DNA of 64,000 nt, taken from an uncultured Rhizobiaceae group bacterium. Its GTDB lineage: Bacteria > Pseudomonadota > Alphaproteobacteria > Rhizobiales > Rhizobiaceae. A model generated the notes under the pieces. It worked only from the letters and a program-made list of their open reading frames with translations, ran no database searches and was not told the origin of the DNA. Below, piece after piece: positions 16,924 to 27,595 of this stretch. A program made the position numbers and the translations under genes. The stretch spans positions 1 to 64,000 of the forward strand of contig CANMVS010000001.1 in NCBI GenBank assembly GCA_947501445.1, in the 5' to 3' direction. Every line of letters begins with the position of its first letter. Within the stretch, counting starts at the first letter, position 1.

Positions 16924-18330
16924 ATGTCGCTATATCGGAGCAATTCACACATGAGATTGTCGCACCTTTCGTTGCTGATGCAGCGCAGTATGATTGTACT
17001 GCTGGCATGTGCTGTAACGATTACGCCCATCGTACCGGCGCAGGCTCAAGGGCGGATACCGGTTGTGCGCGATGCGGAAATCGAGGGTTTGTTGCTCGAC
17101 TATGCGCGGCCTATTTTGAAAACTGCGGGTCTCAATCGCCGTGGTATCGAAATCATATTGGTAAACAGCCCGTCATTTAATGCATTTGTCGATGGCCGGC
17201 GCATCTTCATCAACACCGGTGCCATTGCAATAGCACAATCTCCAAATGAAATCATCGGCGTTGTTGCCCATGAGACCGGGCACCTGGCCGGTGGACACCA
17301 ACACCGTATCCGCGAACAAATCGCGCGGGCAAAGACCCTGGCCGTGGTTGGAACGCTCGTGGGCATTGGCGCGGCAGCGGCCGGCAGTCTTTCGGGTACT
17401 TCAGGTGCGGCAGAGGCTGGTGGAGGGCTGGCAAGTGCGGCACCAAGCATCGCACAGCGATCACTGTTGAGCTATCGACGCTCTGAAGAAACAACGGCTG
17501 ACCGGGCTGCAGTCAAATACCTCAATGCCACCGGGCAATCCTCAAAGGGTATGCTGACGACATTCAAGCGGTTTTCACAACAGCGCGCTCTGGCAGGTGT
17601 TCGCTCCAATCCCTATGAAAGCAGCCATCCTCTACCGCGCGAACGTATAGCGCTGATGGAAGAGCTTGCCAAAAAAAGCAAGCACTATAATAAGAAGGAT
17701 TCAAAAACGCTGCAACGCCGCCATGATATGGCGCGTGGAAAAATCGCAGCCTATGCCGGCGGTGCCCCTGCAGTGGGACGGGTCTTTCGTAATGATCCAA
17801 ACAATGTCGGTGCACGCTACGGGATGGCGATTTCATCCTATCTGCGCGGCGATACCCGCAAGGCCCTCGCCGGCATCGACAAGCTGATAGCCAGCAATAA
17901 AAGCAACCCGTATCTATATGAAATGAAGGGTGAGATTTACCTGGCTGCACGGCAACCCAAAAAAGCTGCGGCAGCCTTTGCCAAAGCTGTCAAACTTGAC
18001 AAAAAGAAATCCGCTGTCATTCGAGGCCGACTTGGATTTGCCTATCTGTCGACGGGTGAAAAATCGCAGATGAAAAAGGCAATTCGCGAATTGCGTGCGT
18101 CCATCAGCGCTGACCAGAATAATTTTAGTGCCTATTCTTATTTGTCCCGCGCCTATGCGCAGTCTGGTGATATTGCCAATGCGGAGCTTACCCAGGCGGA
18201 GGCATATTTCAGAAGTGGTCGTGTGCGTGAAGCCAAGACATTTGCTGTGCGGGCACAGCAGAAACTGAAAAAAGGAACGCCCAGCTGGCAGCGGGCCAAT
18301 GACATCGTGAAATACAAGAAAAAAAAGTAG
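16924..18330 (+). CDS. M48 family zinc metalloprotease with TPR repeats
   Basis: Periplasmic protease related to BepA/YfgC, which helps outer-membrane protein assembly and clears misfolded barrels. A signal peptide ends at PAQA-Q (about 42). The M48 domain carries the zinc motif HETGH at 116-120, with a further Glu expected in the SEETTADRAAVKY stretch near 190. The C-terminal half (about 265-440) has tetratricopeptide-like repeats, shown by regularly spaced Ala/Tyr/Gly patterns. Length is 468. AAGGA lies before ATG 16924. A DsbA-like gene follows 36 bp later, making a small envelope-quality operon. Confidence 0.9.
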   Translation: MSLYRSNSHMRLSHLSLLMQRSMIVLLACAVTITPIVPAQAQGRIPVVRDAEIEGLLLDYARPILKTAGLNRRGIEIILVNSPSFNAFVDGRRIFINTGAIAIAQSPNEIIGVVAHETGHLAGGHQHRIREQIARAKTLAVVGTLVGIGAAAAGSLSGTSGAAEAGGGLASAAPSIAQRSLLSYRRSEETTADRAAVKYLNATGQSSKGMLTTFKRFSQQRALAGVRSNPYESSHPLPRERIALMEELAKKSKHYNKKDSKTLQRRHDMARGKIAAYAGGAPAVGRVFRNDPNNVGARYGMAISSYLRGDTRKALAGIDKLIASNKSNPYLYEMKGEIYLAARQPKKAAAAFAKAVKLDKKKSAVIRGRLGFAYLSTGEKSQMKKAIRELRASISADQNNFSAYSYLSRAYAQSGDIANAELTQAEAYFRSGRVREAKTFAVRAQQKLKKGTPSWQRANDIVKYKKKK

Positions 18331-18366
18331 AACCGCGCCATGGGCGCCGGACGTAACGAGGATATA

Positions 18367-19131
18367 ATGATCAATAAAAGCTACAGATATTTTGTTGGAT
18401 TTTTCACCGTGCTGATGGTGTTGAACACCCCTTTTCCCGCCGTCGCTCTTGATGATGCTCAGAAGGAAGAAATCGGCCAATACATTCGTGAGTATCTGAT
18501 TGAGAATCCAGAGCTGCTGTTTGAAGTTCAGGCAGCGTATGAAGCCAAACAGGCCGCTGAGCAGCGTGATCAGGCCAAACAGGTCATTGCGGATTCGGGT
18601 GATGCTATCTTCAACTCACCCCATAATATCGTGCTCGGCAATCCGGATGGTGATGTAACAATCGTCGAATTTTTTGACTACAACTGCGGTTTTTGCAAAC
18701 GCGCCATGAAAGACATGGAAGAACTGATTGCAAATGATTCCAATGTCCGTTTCATCCTCAAGGAGTTCCCGATCCTTGGCGATGACTCAATTGCCGCGCA
18801 TCGTGTAAGCACAGCGCTCATGAATATTGCACCGGAGAAATATGAAGCCTTCCACATTGAACTGCTGGGTGGACGGGCACGGGCAACAGAAGACCGGGCA
18901 ATTGAAGTTGCCACGGGCCTGGGCGTTGATGAAACCAAGTTGCGCGAAGCAATGGAAAGTGATGCCATCACAGAAAGCTTCCGGGAATCCTATCAGATTG
19001 CAGACAGCCTTGGCATTTCCGGTACACCTTCCTATGTCGTTGGCGATGAAGCCGTTTTCGGTGCCGTAGGAACGTCAACGCTGAACGGCAAAATAGCCAA
19101 TTTGCGTGATTGCAAAAGCGCAACCTGCTAG
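18367..19131 (+). CDS. DsbA family periplasmic thiol:disulfide protein
   Basis: Exported thioredoxin-fold protein of 254 residues. A signal peptide (about 1-27) precedes a helical dimer-like N-terminal region (30-80), then the thioredoxin domain with active site CGFC at 107-110 inside FFDYNCGFCKR and the cis-proline loop GISGTPSY near 218. This layout resembles ScsC/BdbD-type proteins rather than classic DsbA (CPHC). Whether it oxidises or isomerises disulfides is not decided by sequence. GAGG eight bases before ATG 18367 supports that start over an upstream one at 18340. It follows the M48 protease closely. Confidence 0.88.
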   Translation: MINKSYRYFVGFFTVLMVLNTPFPAVALDDAQKEEIGQYIREYLIENPELLFEVQAAYEAKQAAEQRDQAKQVIADSGDAIFNSPHNIVLGNPDGDVTIVEFFDYNCGFCKRAMKDMEELIANDSNVRFILKEFPILGDDSIAAHRVSTALMNIAPEKYEAFHIELLGGRARATEDRAIEVATGLGVDETKLREAMESDAITESFRESYQIADSLGISGTPSYVVGDEAVFGAVGTSTLNGKIANLRDCKSATC

Positions 19132-19195
19132 CTTTTCCGGTTGGCGTTACCTCTGCGGGCCGGACAACACCGAAATTGCTGAGAGAAACAACAGG

Positions 19196-19221
19196 CCCCC
19201 GGCTTCAAACCGGGGGTTTTT
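19196..19221 (+). terminator. rho-independent terminator after the DsbA-like gene
   Basis: CCCCCGG, seven-base loop, CCGGGGG, then TTTTT. It lies 65 bp after the stop codon and before aroQ. Confidence 0.9.
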
Positions 19222-19330
19222 GAGATATTTGAACCTGTGATTTATTCGACATACCACGCCATGCGGGGCTTTTACTTCGCGTGAGAGCTGTTTATATGAC
19301 AGTGAAAACCAATTCATCAGGCAGTATGAC

Positions 19331-19771
19331 ATGGCCCGCAAAGTGTTCATTCTCAATGGACCAAACCTGAATGCACTCGGCAAGAGAGAGCCGGATGTTT
19401 ATGGCAGCAAGACGTTGCATGACATCGAAACCGAATGCCTGTCGATTACCCAGGCCCGCAATATGGCTTGTGACTTCAGACAAACAAACCATGAAGGTGT
19501 TCTGATTGACTGGCTTCAGGAGGCCAATGAATGTGCCATGGGGGTCGCTTTGAACCCGGGGGCATACGGCCACACATCAATCGGTCTGTATGATGCCATA
19601 CGTTCTATGCAAATACCGGTTGTCGAACTGCACCTTTCCAATATACATGCACGTGAAGAATTTCGTCATAAATCCATGATATCAGCGGCTGCAACCGGTG
19701 TGATCTGTGGATTTGGAGCTAACAGCTATGGTCTGGCGCTGCATGCACTGCTTGACATCTGCGACAAATAG
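19331..19771 (+). CDS. aroQ: type II 3-dehydroquinate dehydratase
   Basis: Third step of the shikimate pathway, 3-dehydroquinate to 3-dehydroshikimate. The 146-residue protein has the expected N-terminal LNGPNLNALGKREPDVYG with the catalytic Tyr, the flexible loop Arg, NPGAYGHTSIGLYDA, and ELHLSNIHAREEFRHKS with the catalytic His. Length suits the dodecameric type II enzyme. It precedes accB and accC on the same strand, a common alphaproteobacterial order, with a terminator ahead of it. Confidence 0.95.
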   Translation: MARKVFILNGPNLNALGKREPDVYGSKTLHDIETECLSITQARNMACDFRQTNHEGVLIDWLQEANECAMGVALNPGAYGHTSIGLYDAIRSMQIPVVELHLSNIHAREEFRHKSMISAAATGVICGFGANSYGLALHALLDICDK

Positions 19772-19858
19772 AGACGTTTTGGAGTAAATTGCATATCATG
19801 AGTGATTTAATTTCCTCCATAACCGCTCTAAGAACACGTTCGTAAAGGACCCATCTCG

Positions 19859-20329
19859 ATGGCAACGAAAAAGACCGGGATCGATCAGGATCTGGTACGA
19901 GATCTGGCAAATATCCTCAATGAGACAGATCTGACGGAAATTGAAATTGAACAGGATGACGTCCGCATCCGCGTTTCACGTGGTGGCGCACCGGTCACGC
20001 AGGCGATGCATTATGCAGCAGCGCCTGCGGCGCCTGTCGCAGCAGTTGCCACCTCAGCGCCGACAGAGGCGCCTGCTGATGGCGGTGTCAATTTGTCGAA
20101 CGCATTGATGTCTCCCATGGTTGGTACCGCATATCTTTCTCCGTCTCCCGATTCAAATGCGTTTGTAGAGGTTGGGCAATCAGTCAATGAGGGTGAGACG
20201 GTCCTTATTATCGAAGCCATGAAGACCATGAACCAGATACCCGCACCACGGGCGGGTATCGTTAAGGCAATTCTCGTAACTGATTCACAACCGGTAGAAT
20301 TCGGCGAACCACTTCTCGTAATTGAATAG
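19859..20329 (+). CDS. accB: acetyl-CoA carboxylase biotin carboxyl carrier protein
   Basis: Carries carboxybiotin between the two half-reactions of acetyl-CoA carboxylase, the first step of fatty-acid synthesis. The biotinyl lysine is Lys122 in EAMKTMN. The C-terminal biotinyl domain is preceded by an Ala/Pro-rich flexible linker (about 45-78), as usual. AAAGGA precedes ATG 19859. The stop is only 9 bp from accC, so the two are made together. Confidence 0.96.
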   Translation: MATKKTGIDQDLVRDLANILNETDLTEIEIEQDDVRIRVSRGGAPVTQAMHYAAAPAAPVAAVATSAPTEAPADGGVNLSNALMSPMVGTAYLSPSPDSNAFVEVGQSVNEGETVLIIEAMKTMNQIPAPRAGIVKAILVTDSQPVEFGEPLLVIE

Positions 20330-20338
20330 GCCTGATTG

Positions 20339-21676
20339 ATGCTGTCCAAAATTCTTATCGCCAACCGCGGCGAAATCGCGCTACGCGTGCTGCGTGCCTG
20401 CAAGGAACTGGGGATCAGCACGGTTGCTGTTCACTCAACGGCTGATGCGGATGCCATGCATGTGCGCCTTGCCGACGAAAGCGTTTGCATAGGTCCCCCT
20501 CCATCGCGTGACAGCTATCTGAATATTCATCAGATTGTCGCAGCCTGTGAGATCACAGGCGCTGATGCGGTACATCCAGGTTACGGGTTCCTATCGGAAA
20601 ACGCCAAATTTGCGGAAATTCTGGAAGCGCACGGCATAACCTTTATTGGCCCCACAGCCGAACATATTCAGATCATGGGCGATAAAATTACGGCCAAGAA
20701 AACGGCCGAAGCTCTCGGGATACCGGTTGTGCCAGGCTCGACCGGTGAAGTCACAACCGAAGAGCAGGCGAGCGAGATCGCTGCAGACATCGGTTACCCT
20801 GTAATCATCAAGGCAACGGCCGGCGGCGGCGGGCGCGGGATGAAAGTGGCCAACAACCAGCAGGAACTGGCAGTTGCCCTGGCCACGGCCCGCACTGAGG
20901 CCGGCGCCGCGTTTGGCAATGAAGCCGTCTATATCGAAAAATATCTCGGCAAACCACGACACATCGAGATACAGGTTATGGGCGATGGACAGGGTGAAGC
21001 CGTTCATCTGGGCGAGCGTGACTGCTCCTTGCAGCGCCGCCACCAGAAGGTTTGGGAAGAAGCCAATTCTCCGGCGCTAAATGAGCAGCAGCGCCATGAA
21101 ATTGGTATGGTTTGCGCCAATGCAATGAAAAAACTCAATTACCGCGGTGCCGGGACCATTGAGTTTTTATACGAAAATGGCGAATTCTATTTCATTGAAA
21201 TGAATACCCGTCTTCAGGTTGAGCATCCTGTCACTGAGGCAATAACCGGTATTGATCTGGTCAACGAACAGATTCGCATAGCGTCCGGTGCCGGGTTGTC
21301 GGTAGCGCAAAGTGATGTTCGCTTCAGTGGGCATGCAATTGAGTGCCGCATCAATGCTGAAGATGCCAAAACCTTTGTCCCGTCACCCGGCCGGATTACC
21401 CACTATCACCCACCCGGTGGTCTTGGTGTCCGCGTTGATTCGGGCGTTTATCACGGCTATTCAATTCCTCCCTATTACGATAGCCTGATCGGCAAGCTTA
21501 TTGTTCATGGCCGCACACGGGTTGAATGTATGATGCGCTTGCGTCGCGCCCTGGATGAGTTTGTTATCGACGGGATAAATACGACTATTCCGCTGTTTAT
21601 CGAACTGTTGGACAATCAGGATATTGCCAATGGCGACTACGATATTCACTGGCTGGAGAAATATCTGGATTCCTGA
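20339..21676 (+). CDS. accC: acetyl-CoA carboxylase biotin carboxylase subunit
   Basis: ATP-dependent carboxylation of the biotin on AccB. The 445-residue ATP-grasp enzyme starts [20 protein letters not shown] and shows the glycine-rich ATP loop [14 protein letters not shown], the [14 protein letters not shown] segment and the catalytic [15 protein letters not shown] start at ATG 20339 rather than the TTG one codon upstream. Repeat copy B and then aat follow. Confidence 0.96.
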   Translation: MLSKILIANRGEIALRVLRACKELGISTVAVHSTADADAMHVRLADESVCIGPPPSRDSYLNIHQIVAACEITGADAVHPGYGFLSENAKFAEILEAHGITFIGPTAEHIQIMGDKITAKKTAEALGIPVVPGSTGEVTTEEQASEIAADIGYPVIIKATAGGGGRGMKVANNQQELAVALATARTEAGAAFGNEAVYIEKYLGKPRHIEIQVMGDGQGEAVHLGERDCSLQRRHQKVWEEANSPALNEQQRHEIGMVCANAMKKLNYRGAGTIEFLYENGEFYFIEMNTRLQVEHPVTEAITGIDLVNEQIRIASGAGLSVAQSDVRFSGHAIECRINAEDAKTFVPSPGRITHYHPPGGLGVRVDSGVYHGYSIPPYYDSLIGKLIVHGRTRVECMMRLRRALDEFVIDGINTTIPLFIELLDNQDIANGDYDIHWLEKYLDS

Positions 21677-21761
21677 GTGGAACACATGTCTGACGTGTCA
21701 ATGCACAGATGGTGCCAGGTCTTTTTTTTGAATCCAGTCGTCGAGACACCGCAACGCAGTA

Positions 21762-21859
21762 GAGCAATTCCGGTTTTGACGGAATCGGCAAAACCTGAAT
21801 GCATCAACAAAATCAAAGATCGACACCGTTGTCCCGTTTCTGACAAAACGCGAAACGAT
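21762..21859 (-). repeat. dispersed two-hairpin repeat, copy B
   Basis: Inverse orientation to copy A and near full length, including both hairpins. It occupies most of the accC-aat gap (201 bp), the one place where the flanking genes are in tandem. It ends 18 bp before the aat start, so it would be transcribed into the aat leader. Confidence 0.8.
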
Positions 21860-21877
21860 CTGGTTGTGAGTTGAACC

Positions 21878-22492
21878 ATGGACGGACGTGATGACAGATT
21901 GGAAATAACGCCGCAGTTGCTTTTGAAGGCCTATAGCTGCGGCATGTTTCCAATGGCAGACTCAGCAGATGATCCGGAAATATTCTGGGTTGAACCCGAA
22001 GTTCGCGGTGTCATTCCACTGGATGGTTTTCGAGTGTCCAAAAGCCTGGCCAAAAAATATCGCCAGAACAGGTTTGAAATTCGCGTTAACACGGCGTTCA
22101 ATGCCGTTGTCGGAGGGTGCGCCGAACCAAGTTCGGATAGGCCCAATACCTGGATCAACGCCACAATCCGGGGCCTCTATAGCCAGTTACATCAAATGGG
22201 CCATGCCCATAGCGTAGAAGCCTGGAACAATGATCAACTGGTCGGTGGCCTGTATGGCGTTTCGCTTCAGGGCGCCTTCTTCGGTGAGAGCATGTTTTCG
22301 CGGCAGACTGACGCGTCGAAAATATGTCTTGTTCATCTGGTGGAGAGGTTGCGCAGGCGCGGATATGTTCTTCTTGATACTCAATTTACAACGGATCACC
22401 TGAAGCGTTTTGGTGCTGTTGATATGCCTAAATATGACTATGAAGCAGCATTGAACAATGCCATGGCTGTCGAGGCAACGTTCACTGAGTAG
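21878..22492 (+). CDS. aat: leucyl/phenylalanyl-tRNA-protein transferase
   Basis: Adds Leu or Phe to proteins with N-terminal Lys or Arg, marking them for ClpAP by the N-degron pathway. The 204-residue protein has the family segments [24 protein letters not shown], the [19 protein letters not shown] core and [16 protein letters not shown]. Length is typical for alphaproteobacteria. It converges with the DUF2155 gene. Confidence 0.95.
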   Translation: MDGRDDRLEITPQLLLKAYSCGMFPMADSADDPEIFWVEPEVRGVIPLDGFRVSKSLAKKYRQNRFEIRVNTAFNAVVGGCAEPSSDRPNTWINATIRGLYSQLHQMGHAHSVEAWNNDQLVGGLYGVSLQGAFFGESMFSRQTDASKICLVHLVERLRRRGYVLLDTQFTTDHLKRFGAVDMPKYDYEAALNNAMAVEATFTE

Positions 22493-22517
22493 TCAATTCA
22501 TCAAAATCTGTGTTGCT

Positions 22518-22988
22518 CTAGTTTGCCTCTGGCGAGGGAACAGCTGAATCCATTCGACACTCGGTCAGCCAAACATCATAAACCGCGTGATCTACAGCGT
22601 TGAGCCCCGGCGAATCGGCAAACATCCAACCGGTGAAAATCCGCCGGATTTTGCGATCCAGCGTGATCTCATCCACCTCGACGAAGGTCGTTGTTTTGGG
22701 AGCCTGCGTCTCGTCGCGGCTGTAGCACACACGTGGCGTAACCTGCAGCGCGCCAAATTGCACAGTCTCGTCAATATAGACATCGAATGTGATGATGCGC
22801 CCGGTGATTTTGTCGATACCGGAAAAAACCGCGACGCGATTGGCTGTCCGTGGATCCTGCGCGGGGCTCAATTCTTCGGTTTGAACGCCGCTATCCTGTG
22901 CGCCTGCCAATCCGGCCATGCTCACAAACACGGCTGCCATTGTACCGCGCAGGGTTCGTTTGACAGTTTTTCGGGATATGAATTTCAT
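22518..22988 (-). CDS. DUF2155 domain protein, exported
   Basis: A 156-residue predicted periplasmic protein: signal peptide to about residue 25 (MAGLAGAQ), then the DUF2155 domain with paired cysteines in RVCYSRDE and LTECRM. The domain is common in alphaproteobacteria and its function is unknown. I start at ATG 22988 (GAGCGG upstream), 18 bp after the NDUFA12 stop, giving a two-gene unit that recurs beside aat in related genomes. Confidence 0.82.
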   Translation of the reverse strand: MKFISRKTVKRTLRGTMAAVFVSMAGLAGAQDSGVQTEELSPAQDPRTANRVAVFSGIDKITGRIITFDVYIDETVQFGALQVTPRVCYSRDETQAPKTTTFVEVDEITLDRKIRRIFTGWMFADSPGLNAVDHAVYDVWLTECRMDSAVPSPEAN

Positions 22989-23006
22989 CCGCTCGGGTGC
23001 CGCCAA

Positions 23007-23405
23007 TCAGGAACCGGGGGTCCAGGCGTCATAATCGCCCGTTACGCGCGGTCTGTCAGCCGGATTGAGAATGGACCCCTTGGGTCTATAGGCTGCCGCA
23101 GTGCCAGTCATGTTCAATTGGTGGGATTTTTGCCACTCGAAAGGTGTGTAGGATTCATCTGCCGGCGATATCTCGGTACGGTGATGCATCCATCCGTGCC
23201 AACCGGGTGGTATGGATGATGCTTCAGCAAGATCCTTGTAGATCACCCAGCGTCGGATACGCCCTTCACTGTCGGTGCCACCTTTGTAGTAGATGTTACC
23301 GAACTCATCTTCACCAACCCGCGTTCCATGGCGCCAGGTGTGAAACCGCGTTCCAATTGTCGTTCCATTCCACCATGTGAATGTTTGGAGAAGGAAGCTC
23401 TTCAT
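23007..23405 (-). CDS. NDUFA12-like complex I accessory subunit
   Basis: Homologue of the mitochondrial B17.2 / NDUFA12 accessory subunit of NADH:ubiquinone oxidoreductase, kept in alphaproteobacteria. The 132-residue protein contains the family features FTWWNGTTIGTRFHTWRHG, VGEDEFGNIYYKGG, RRWVIYKD and PPGWHGWMHHRTE. I start at ATG 23405, with GAGG upstream; the longer frame adds an unrelated 30-residue tail. Confidence 0.92.
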   Translation of the reverse strand: MKSFLLQTFTWWNGTTIGTRFHTWRHGTRVGEDEFGNIYYKGGTDSEGRIRRWVIYKDLAEASSIPPGWHGWMHHRTEISPADESYTPFEWQKSHQLNMTGTAAAYRPKGSILNPADRPRVTGDYDAWTPGS

Positions 23406-23668
23406 GGATATCCTCGTGCCACGATGGGTAATTGACGTCTTGGGCCTTATGCCGTGCCAAGGCTGGCTTGTCCAGCCACGTGACCTATCTGTCACTGTGA
23501 ATATGCCAATTCGGTGGCAAAATCATCAGTCGAAACGGCTTTATGCGCTTTTCTTCATTGACGCTGCGACACTGGCGCTTCAGATGCGGTCAAAATGGAG
23601 CTTGTGAAGCCAGGAATCGTACGCGTGATCTGGATGCAGGCTGCCATCCCATATGTGGCGTTCATTAC

Positions 23669-23766
23669 ACCGTTTCACGTATTATCAGAAACGGGACAAC
23701 CGTGTCGGCCTTTGTTTTGTTGATGCATTCAGGTTTTGCCAATTCCGTCAAAACCTATATTTGCTC
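23669..23766 (+). repeat. dispersed two-hairpin repeat, copy C
   Basis: Near full length and very like copy A. Its 3' end coincides with the stop codon of the GNAT gene, which reads from the other side, so it lies directly downstream of that gene. The rest of the 23406-23668 gap shows nothing I can name. Confidence 0.8.
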
Positions 23767-24254
23767 TAACTAAAGTGTTTTTCCAGCACTAGCGCAGGTA
23801 GGCCTGAATCCGGTGCGCCACAGTTTTCTGTTCGTCCGGCTTCGGCAAAACCAAGATGCGCATAGAATGCAACAGCACTGCTGTTTGATTCTTCGACCTC
23901 AAGCCGAATGCAGCGCATATCGGGAAAGCACATGGCAATTTCTTCAAGCAGCAATTTGCCGGCACCCTGCCCCTGTACAAGCGGCGAAACATAAAGCTGG
24001 TGCAATTGAATGAGTTTGCCGTCGTCCGTGGAAGCAAAGGCAACGCCGCATATTTTCTCACCATTATCTGCTACAATGAATTCTGTACCAGGTTGGGTCA
24101 ACCGCTCGCGCAATCGATCAAGAGTGTGCCAGGTATCATTGATTTCGCTGACTTTTTCGACACCGTAGATCGCATCATATGTATCGTGCCACGTCTCCAC
24201 CAACAATGCATGTATTGTTGGCAGATCGCGCTCACCTGCTGTGCGTATCCACAT
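23766..24254 (-). CDS. GNAT family N-acetyltransferase
   Basis: A 162-residue acyltransferase. The acetyl-CoA loop is seen in LVQGQGAGKLLLEEI (about residues 95-109), with the preceding strand LHQLYVSPL. Substrate unknown. It is 51 bp behind gatB in the same direction and could be translated from the same message. The stop codon overlaps repeat copy C. Confidence 0.85.
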   Translation of the reverse strand: MWIRTAGERDLPTIHALLVETWHDTYDAIYGVEKVSEINDTWHTLDRLRERLTQPGTEFIVADNGEKICGVAFASTDDGKLIQLHQLYVSPLVQGQGAGKLLLEEIAMCFPDMRCIRLEVEESNSSAVAFYAHLGFAEAGRTENCGAPDSGLPALVLEKHFS

Positions 24255-24305
24255 TGATCGCTCCCGGGTTTATCGCCATGACTGATCTGATTGCGTAACC
24301 AAATT

Positions 24306-25805
24306 CTATTCTATGCCGAGCTTGGCTTTTACAAGGGCGTTAACCGCCTGCGGATTGGCTTTGCCCTGTGTTGCTTTCATCACCTGGCCCACAAACCATC
24401 CGGCCATGGATGGTTTTGTTTTGACCTGCTCAGCTTTTTCCGGATTTTCGGCGATGACCGCATCCACGGCTGCTTCGATCGCTCCGGTATCGGTTACCTG
24501 CTTCATCCCGCGGTCGTCAACAATCTGCCTGGGATCGCCGCCTTCAGCCCACACAATCTCGAACAGATCCTTGGCAATCTTACCGGAGATTGTGCCTTCC
24601 TTGATAAGATCCACAATCGCCCCGAGCTGATCTGCGGAAACAGGCGTTTGTTCAATGGATTTACCGGCCTTGTTTAAGGCGCCGAGCAAATCATTGATAA
24701 CCCAATTGGCAGTCATTTTGCCGTCACGTCCATCGGCAACCAGTTCGAAGTAGTCAGCGATTGATTTTTCTGAGATCAGGATCGATGCATCATAGGCAGA
24801 CAACCCCATATCCCGCATCAGACGTGTTTTCTTGTCATCTGGCAATTCAGGCAATTCGGATGCCAATGCTGCCACATAGGCATCATCAAACTCGAGAGGC
24901 AGCAGATCCGGATCGGGGAAATAGCGATAGTCATGCGCATCTTCCTTGGAGCGCATGGAACGCGTCTCGCCTTTTGCCGGGTCAAAAAGCCTTGTCTCCT
25001 GGTCGATGGTACCGCCATCTTCCAAAATGGCGATCTGGCGACGCGCCTCAGCATCGATGGCCTGACCGACGAAGCGAATGGAGTTGACGTTCTTGATTTC
25101 ACAGCGGGTACCAAAATCTGCACCAACGGGGCGCACAGACACATTAACGTCCGCACGCATGGAGCCTTCGTCCATATTGCCATCACAGGTACCAAGGTAG
25201 CGCAGTATAGTGCGTAGTTTGGTTACATAGGCCTTGGCCTCGTCTGCCGAACGCATGTCAGGTTTTGACACGATTTCCATCAATGCGACACCGGACCGGT
25301 TGAGGTCGACATAACTCATTGACGGATGCTGGTCGTGCATTGATTTACCGGCATCTTGTTCCAGATGCAGACGCTCGATGCCAATCTCGATATCTTCAAA
25401 GTTGCCTTTGTTGTCCGGACCGACGGAGATGATGATCGTGCCTTCGCCAACAATCGGATCTTTGAACTGGGATATCTGGTAGCCCTGTGGAAGATCCGGG
25501 TAGAAATAATTCTTCCGGTCAAAAATTGACCGATTGTGAATTTGCGCCTTCAGACCAAGTCCTGTGCGCACGGCCTGCCTGACGCAGGATTCATTGATGA
25601 CCGGCAACATGCCGGGCATTGCAGCGTCAACGAGAGAGACATTGTCATTAGGGGCATTGCCAAATGTGGTCGATGCACCGGAGAACAATTTCGATTCTGA
25701 CGACACCTGAGCATGAACCTCAAGCCCCACAATTACCTCCCAGTCGCCGGTGGCACCAGGAATCAGTTTTTTGGGATCGGGTGTACGCGTATCAATGAGG
25801 GTCAT
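24306..25805 (-). CDS. gatB: Asp-tRNA(Asn)/Glu-tRNA(Gln) amidotransferase subunit B
   Basis: With GatA and GatC, turns misacylated Glu-tRNA(Gln) and Asp-tRNA(Asn) into the correct amides. The 499-residue protein has the GatB signatures [42 protein letters not shown], and the C-terminal YqeY-like domain (about 350-499). Length is normal. gatA and gatC are not adjacent in this window. Confidence 0.96.
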   Translation of the reverse strand: MTLIDTRTPDPKKLIPGATGDWEVIVGLEVHAQVSSESKLFSGASTTFGNAPNDNVSLVDAAMPGMLPVINESCVRQAVRTGLGLKAQIHNRSIFDRKNYFYPDLPQGYQISQFKDPIVGEGTIIISVGPDNKGNFEDIEIGIERLHLEQDAGKSMHDQHPSMSYVDLNRSGVALMEIVSKPDMRSADEAKAYVTKLRTILRYLGTCDGNMDEGSMRADVNVSVRPVGADFGTRCEIKNVNSIRFVGQAIDAEARRQIAILEDGGTIDQETRLFDPAKGETRSMRSKEDAHDYRYFPDPDLLPLEFDDAYVAALASELPELPDDKKTRLMRDMGLSAYDASILISEKSIADYFELVADGRDGKMTANWVINDLLGALNKAGKSIEQTPVSADQLGAIVDLIKEGTISGKIAKDLFEIVWAEGGDPRQIVDDRGMKQVTDTGAIEAAVDAVIAENPEKAEQVKTKPSMAGWFVGQVMKATQGKANPQAVNALVKAKLGIE

Positions 25806-26046
25806 ATCAGTCTAACCAGCCACTTTGGTTCGGGGAACGTCTTACAAATTGGAACTTGTGTACCGGTTAAAGGAATGACGGATAAGGTTCAAGCCTTTCT
25901 GTTCGCCGATGCAGGCATGACACCCAATTGCCGTTTCCCGCACAGATCGCATTTTCGGCAAACTACCACTGTCAAAGTTTGACATGGATCAATTCGTACC
26001 GCGATTGCCAAGCCTAATATGCAAACAGAGATTGCAGGAGGATGAC

Positions 26047-26328
26047 ATGAGACTTCCCCGGTTTTTTGCAAGAATAGCCCGTCATGCCGATTTGTTTGAA
26101 CGCATGACTGAAAAACTGAATGTTGATGGGCAAATGAACCTGTTGCCGAACGCAGCCTCGGTCAAAAAACGCGCTGCCAACCGATGCCTGGGCTGTTCAA
26201 AAGCCGAAGAATGCACCGCATGGCTTGCGTTGCCGGTCACACGCCAAGAGGCACCTGACTACTGCAGAAACCAAGGGCTCTTCGCCCGATTGAAAAACAC
26301 CAGGGACGTCGAACGCACGCACCTGTAA
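26047..26328 (+). CDS. DUF6455 family small protein
   Basis: A 93-residue protein with the pattern of DUF6455: a helical start (FARIARHADLFERMTEKL) and a cysteine cluster RCLGCSKAEECTAWL plus a late Cys in PDYCRNQ, four cysteines that could bind a metal. Function unknown. AGGAGG before ATG 26047 fixes the start. It stands alone with a terminator about 80 bp downstream. Confidence 0.8.
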   Translation: MRLPRFFARIARHADLFERMTEKLNVDGQMNLLPNAASVKKRAANRCLGCSKAEECTAWLALPVTRQEAPDYCRNQGLFARLKNTRDVERTHL

Positions 26329-26410
26329 AAAATTGAAATTGCCTGATGGATCAGTTGATTATCCTTCGGCATTCAACACAGCTCCCTACGGGAGAGTATC
26401 CCTCAACTTG

Positions 26411-26441
26411 CCCCGATCGCTTTGGCGATTCGGGGTTTTTT
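26411..26441 (+). terminator. rho-independent terminator
   Basis: CCCCGATCGC-TTTG-GCGATTCGGGG followed by six T: a stem of about ten pairs. It ends the DUF6455 transcript or a small RNA starting after 26329. The rest of 26329-26649 (321 bp) shows a second small hairpin CTCCC-TAC-GGGAG near 26382-26394 and should hold the cyo promoter. Confidence 0.88.
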
Positions 26442-26649
26442 CGACCTCGAATCAATATTTGATCTGCAATACCGCAGGTCAGAATATTGCCAATACTTGA
26501 AATTCATGCGTTGCGGCCATGCATCTGCCGATTGAGCAGGGAAATTTCGATATCAGACTTGTCAATATTCATTGTCTCCGTAAGATGACCGCAACAGATA
26601 CTTGAATTTCAGCGAATCTGCGACGCAATGCCGGTTTTGATGATGGCAA

Positions 26650-27573
26650 ATGACGCATAAGCGCTGCCAGGATACGGGTGACCATGTGAAGAAAACAGCC
26701 GGGCCACAACTATCGCGAATTTTGGCGGTATTTCTGCCAGCAATCCTGCTGGCCGGTTGTGCATTCAACAATGCACCAATCCTCAACCCCAAGGGACCAA
26801 TTGCTCTGGCAGAGCGAAATCTGTTGCTGACCGCCTCTGCCCTGATGCTGATTGTTGTCATTCCGGTTTTCATCATGGCATTTGTGTTTGCCTGGCGGTA
26901 TCGCGCATCCGGCGGCAAAGGCAAATATACACCTGATTGGGGCTATTCCACATTCATCGATGCGATTATCTGGATCGTACCTGCCATTATAATCTGCATA
27001 TTGGGCTATATGGTTGTGCAATCAACGCATGCGCTCGATCCCTATAAAAAACTGGTGGGCAAAGGCGAGCCGCTTCAGGTAGAGGTGGTCGCGCAGGACT
27101 GGAAATGGCTGTTCATATATCCGGAATACGGCATAGCCAGTGTCAATGAGATAGCCTTTCCCAACGAGCGTCCATTGTCGCTTAGGATCACCTCTGACAC
27201 TGTCATGAACTCATTTATGATTCCTGCCCTTGGCGGCCAGATATATGCGATGGCGGGCATGACCTCTCGGCTCAATCTCATCGCCGATGCGCCGGGACAA
27301 TTTGCCGGACGCAATACGATGTACAGTGGCGAAGGATTTTCTGACCAGCATTTTGTCGCCACGGCTATGACAGATGAGGATTTCAAGGCATGGACGGACA
27401 AGGTGAAACAATCACAACGATCGCTTGATGCGGCGGCCTATGCTTCGCTGGCAAAACCAAGTGTCGCCAATGATATTGAATATTACTCTGGGTTTGAGCC
27501 AGGATTGTTTGAAACCATCCTGGCAAAATATGCGGCACGGCCCGCGCATTCTTCAATGAAATCTGGCCAATAA
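26650..27573 (+). CDS. cyoA: ubiquinol oxidase subunit II
   Basis: Subunit II of a bo3-type quinol oxidase. A lipobox LLAGC (Cys37) suggests lipid attachment, and two transmembrane helices (about 58-80 and 103-127) follow. The periplasmic domain lacks the Cys/His set that binds CuA in cytochrome c oxidases ([11 protein letters not shown] where those residues would be), which marks a quinol-oxidising enzyme. The start could also be GTG 26686, giving a tidier signal peptide. First gene of cyoABCD. Length 307 is close to that of E. coli CyoA. Confidence 0.92.
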   Translation: MTHKRCQDTGDHVKKTAGPQLSRILAVFLPAILLAGCAFNNAPILNPKGPIALAERNLLLTASALMLIVVIPVFIMAFVFAWRYRASGGKGKYTPDWGYSTFIDAIIWIVPAIIICILGYMVVQSTHALDPYKKLVGKGEPLQVEVVAQDWKWLFIYPEYGIASVNEIAFPNERPLSLRITSDTVMNSFMIPALGGQIYAMAGMTSRLNLIADAPGQFAGRNTMYSGEGFSDQHFVATAMTDEDFKAWTDKVKQSQRSLDAAAYASLAKPSVANDIEYYSGFEPGLFETILAKYAARPAHSSMKSGQ

Positions 27574-27595
27574 CCAGAAAAACCGGGGGCAATAC

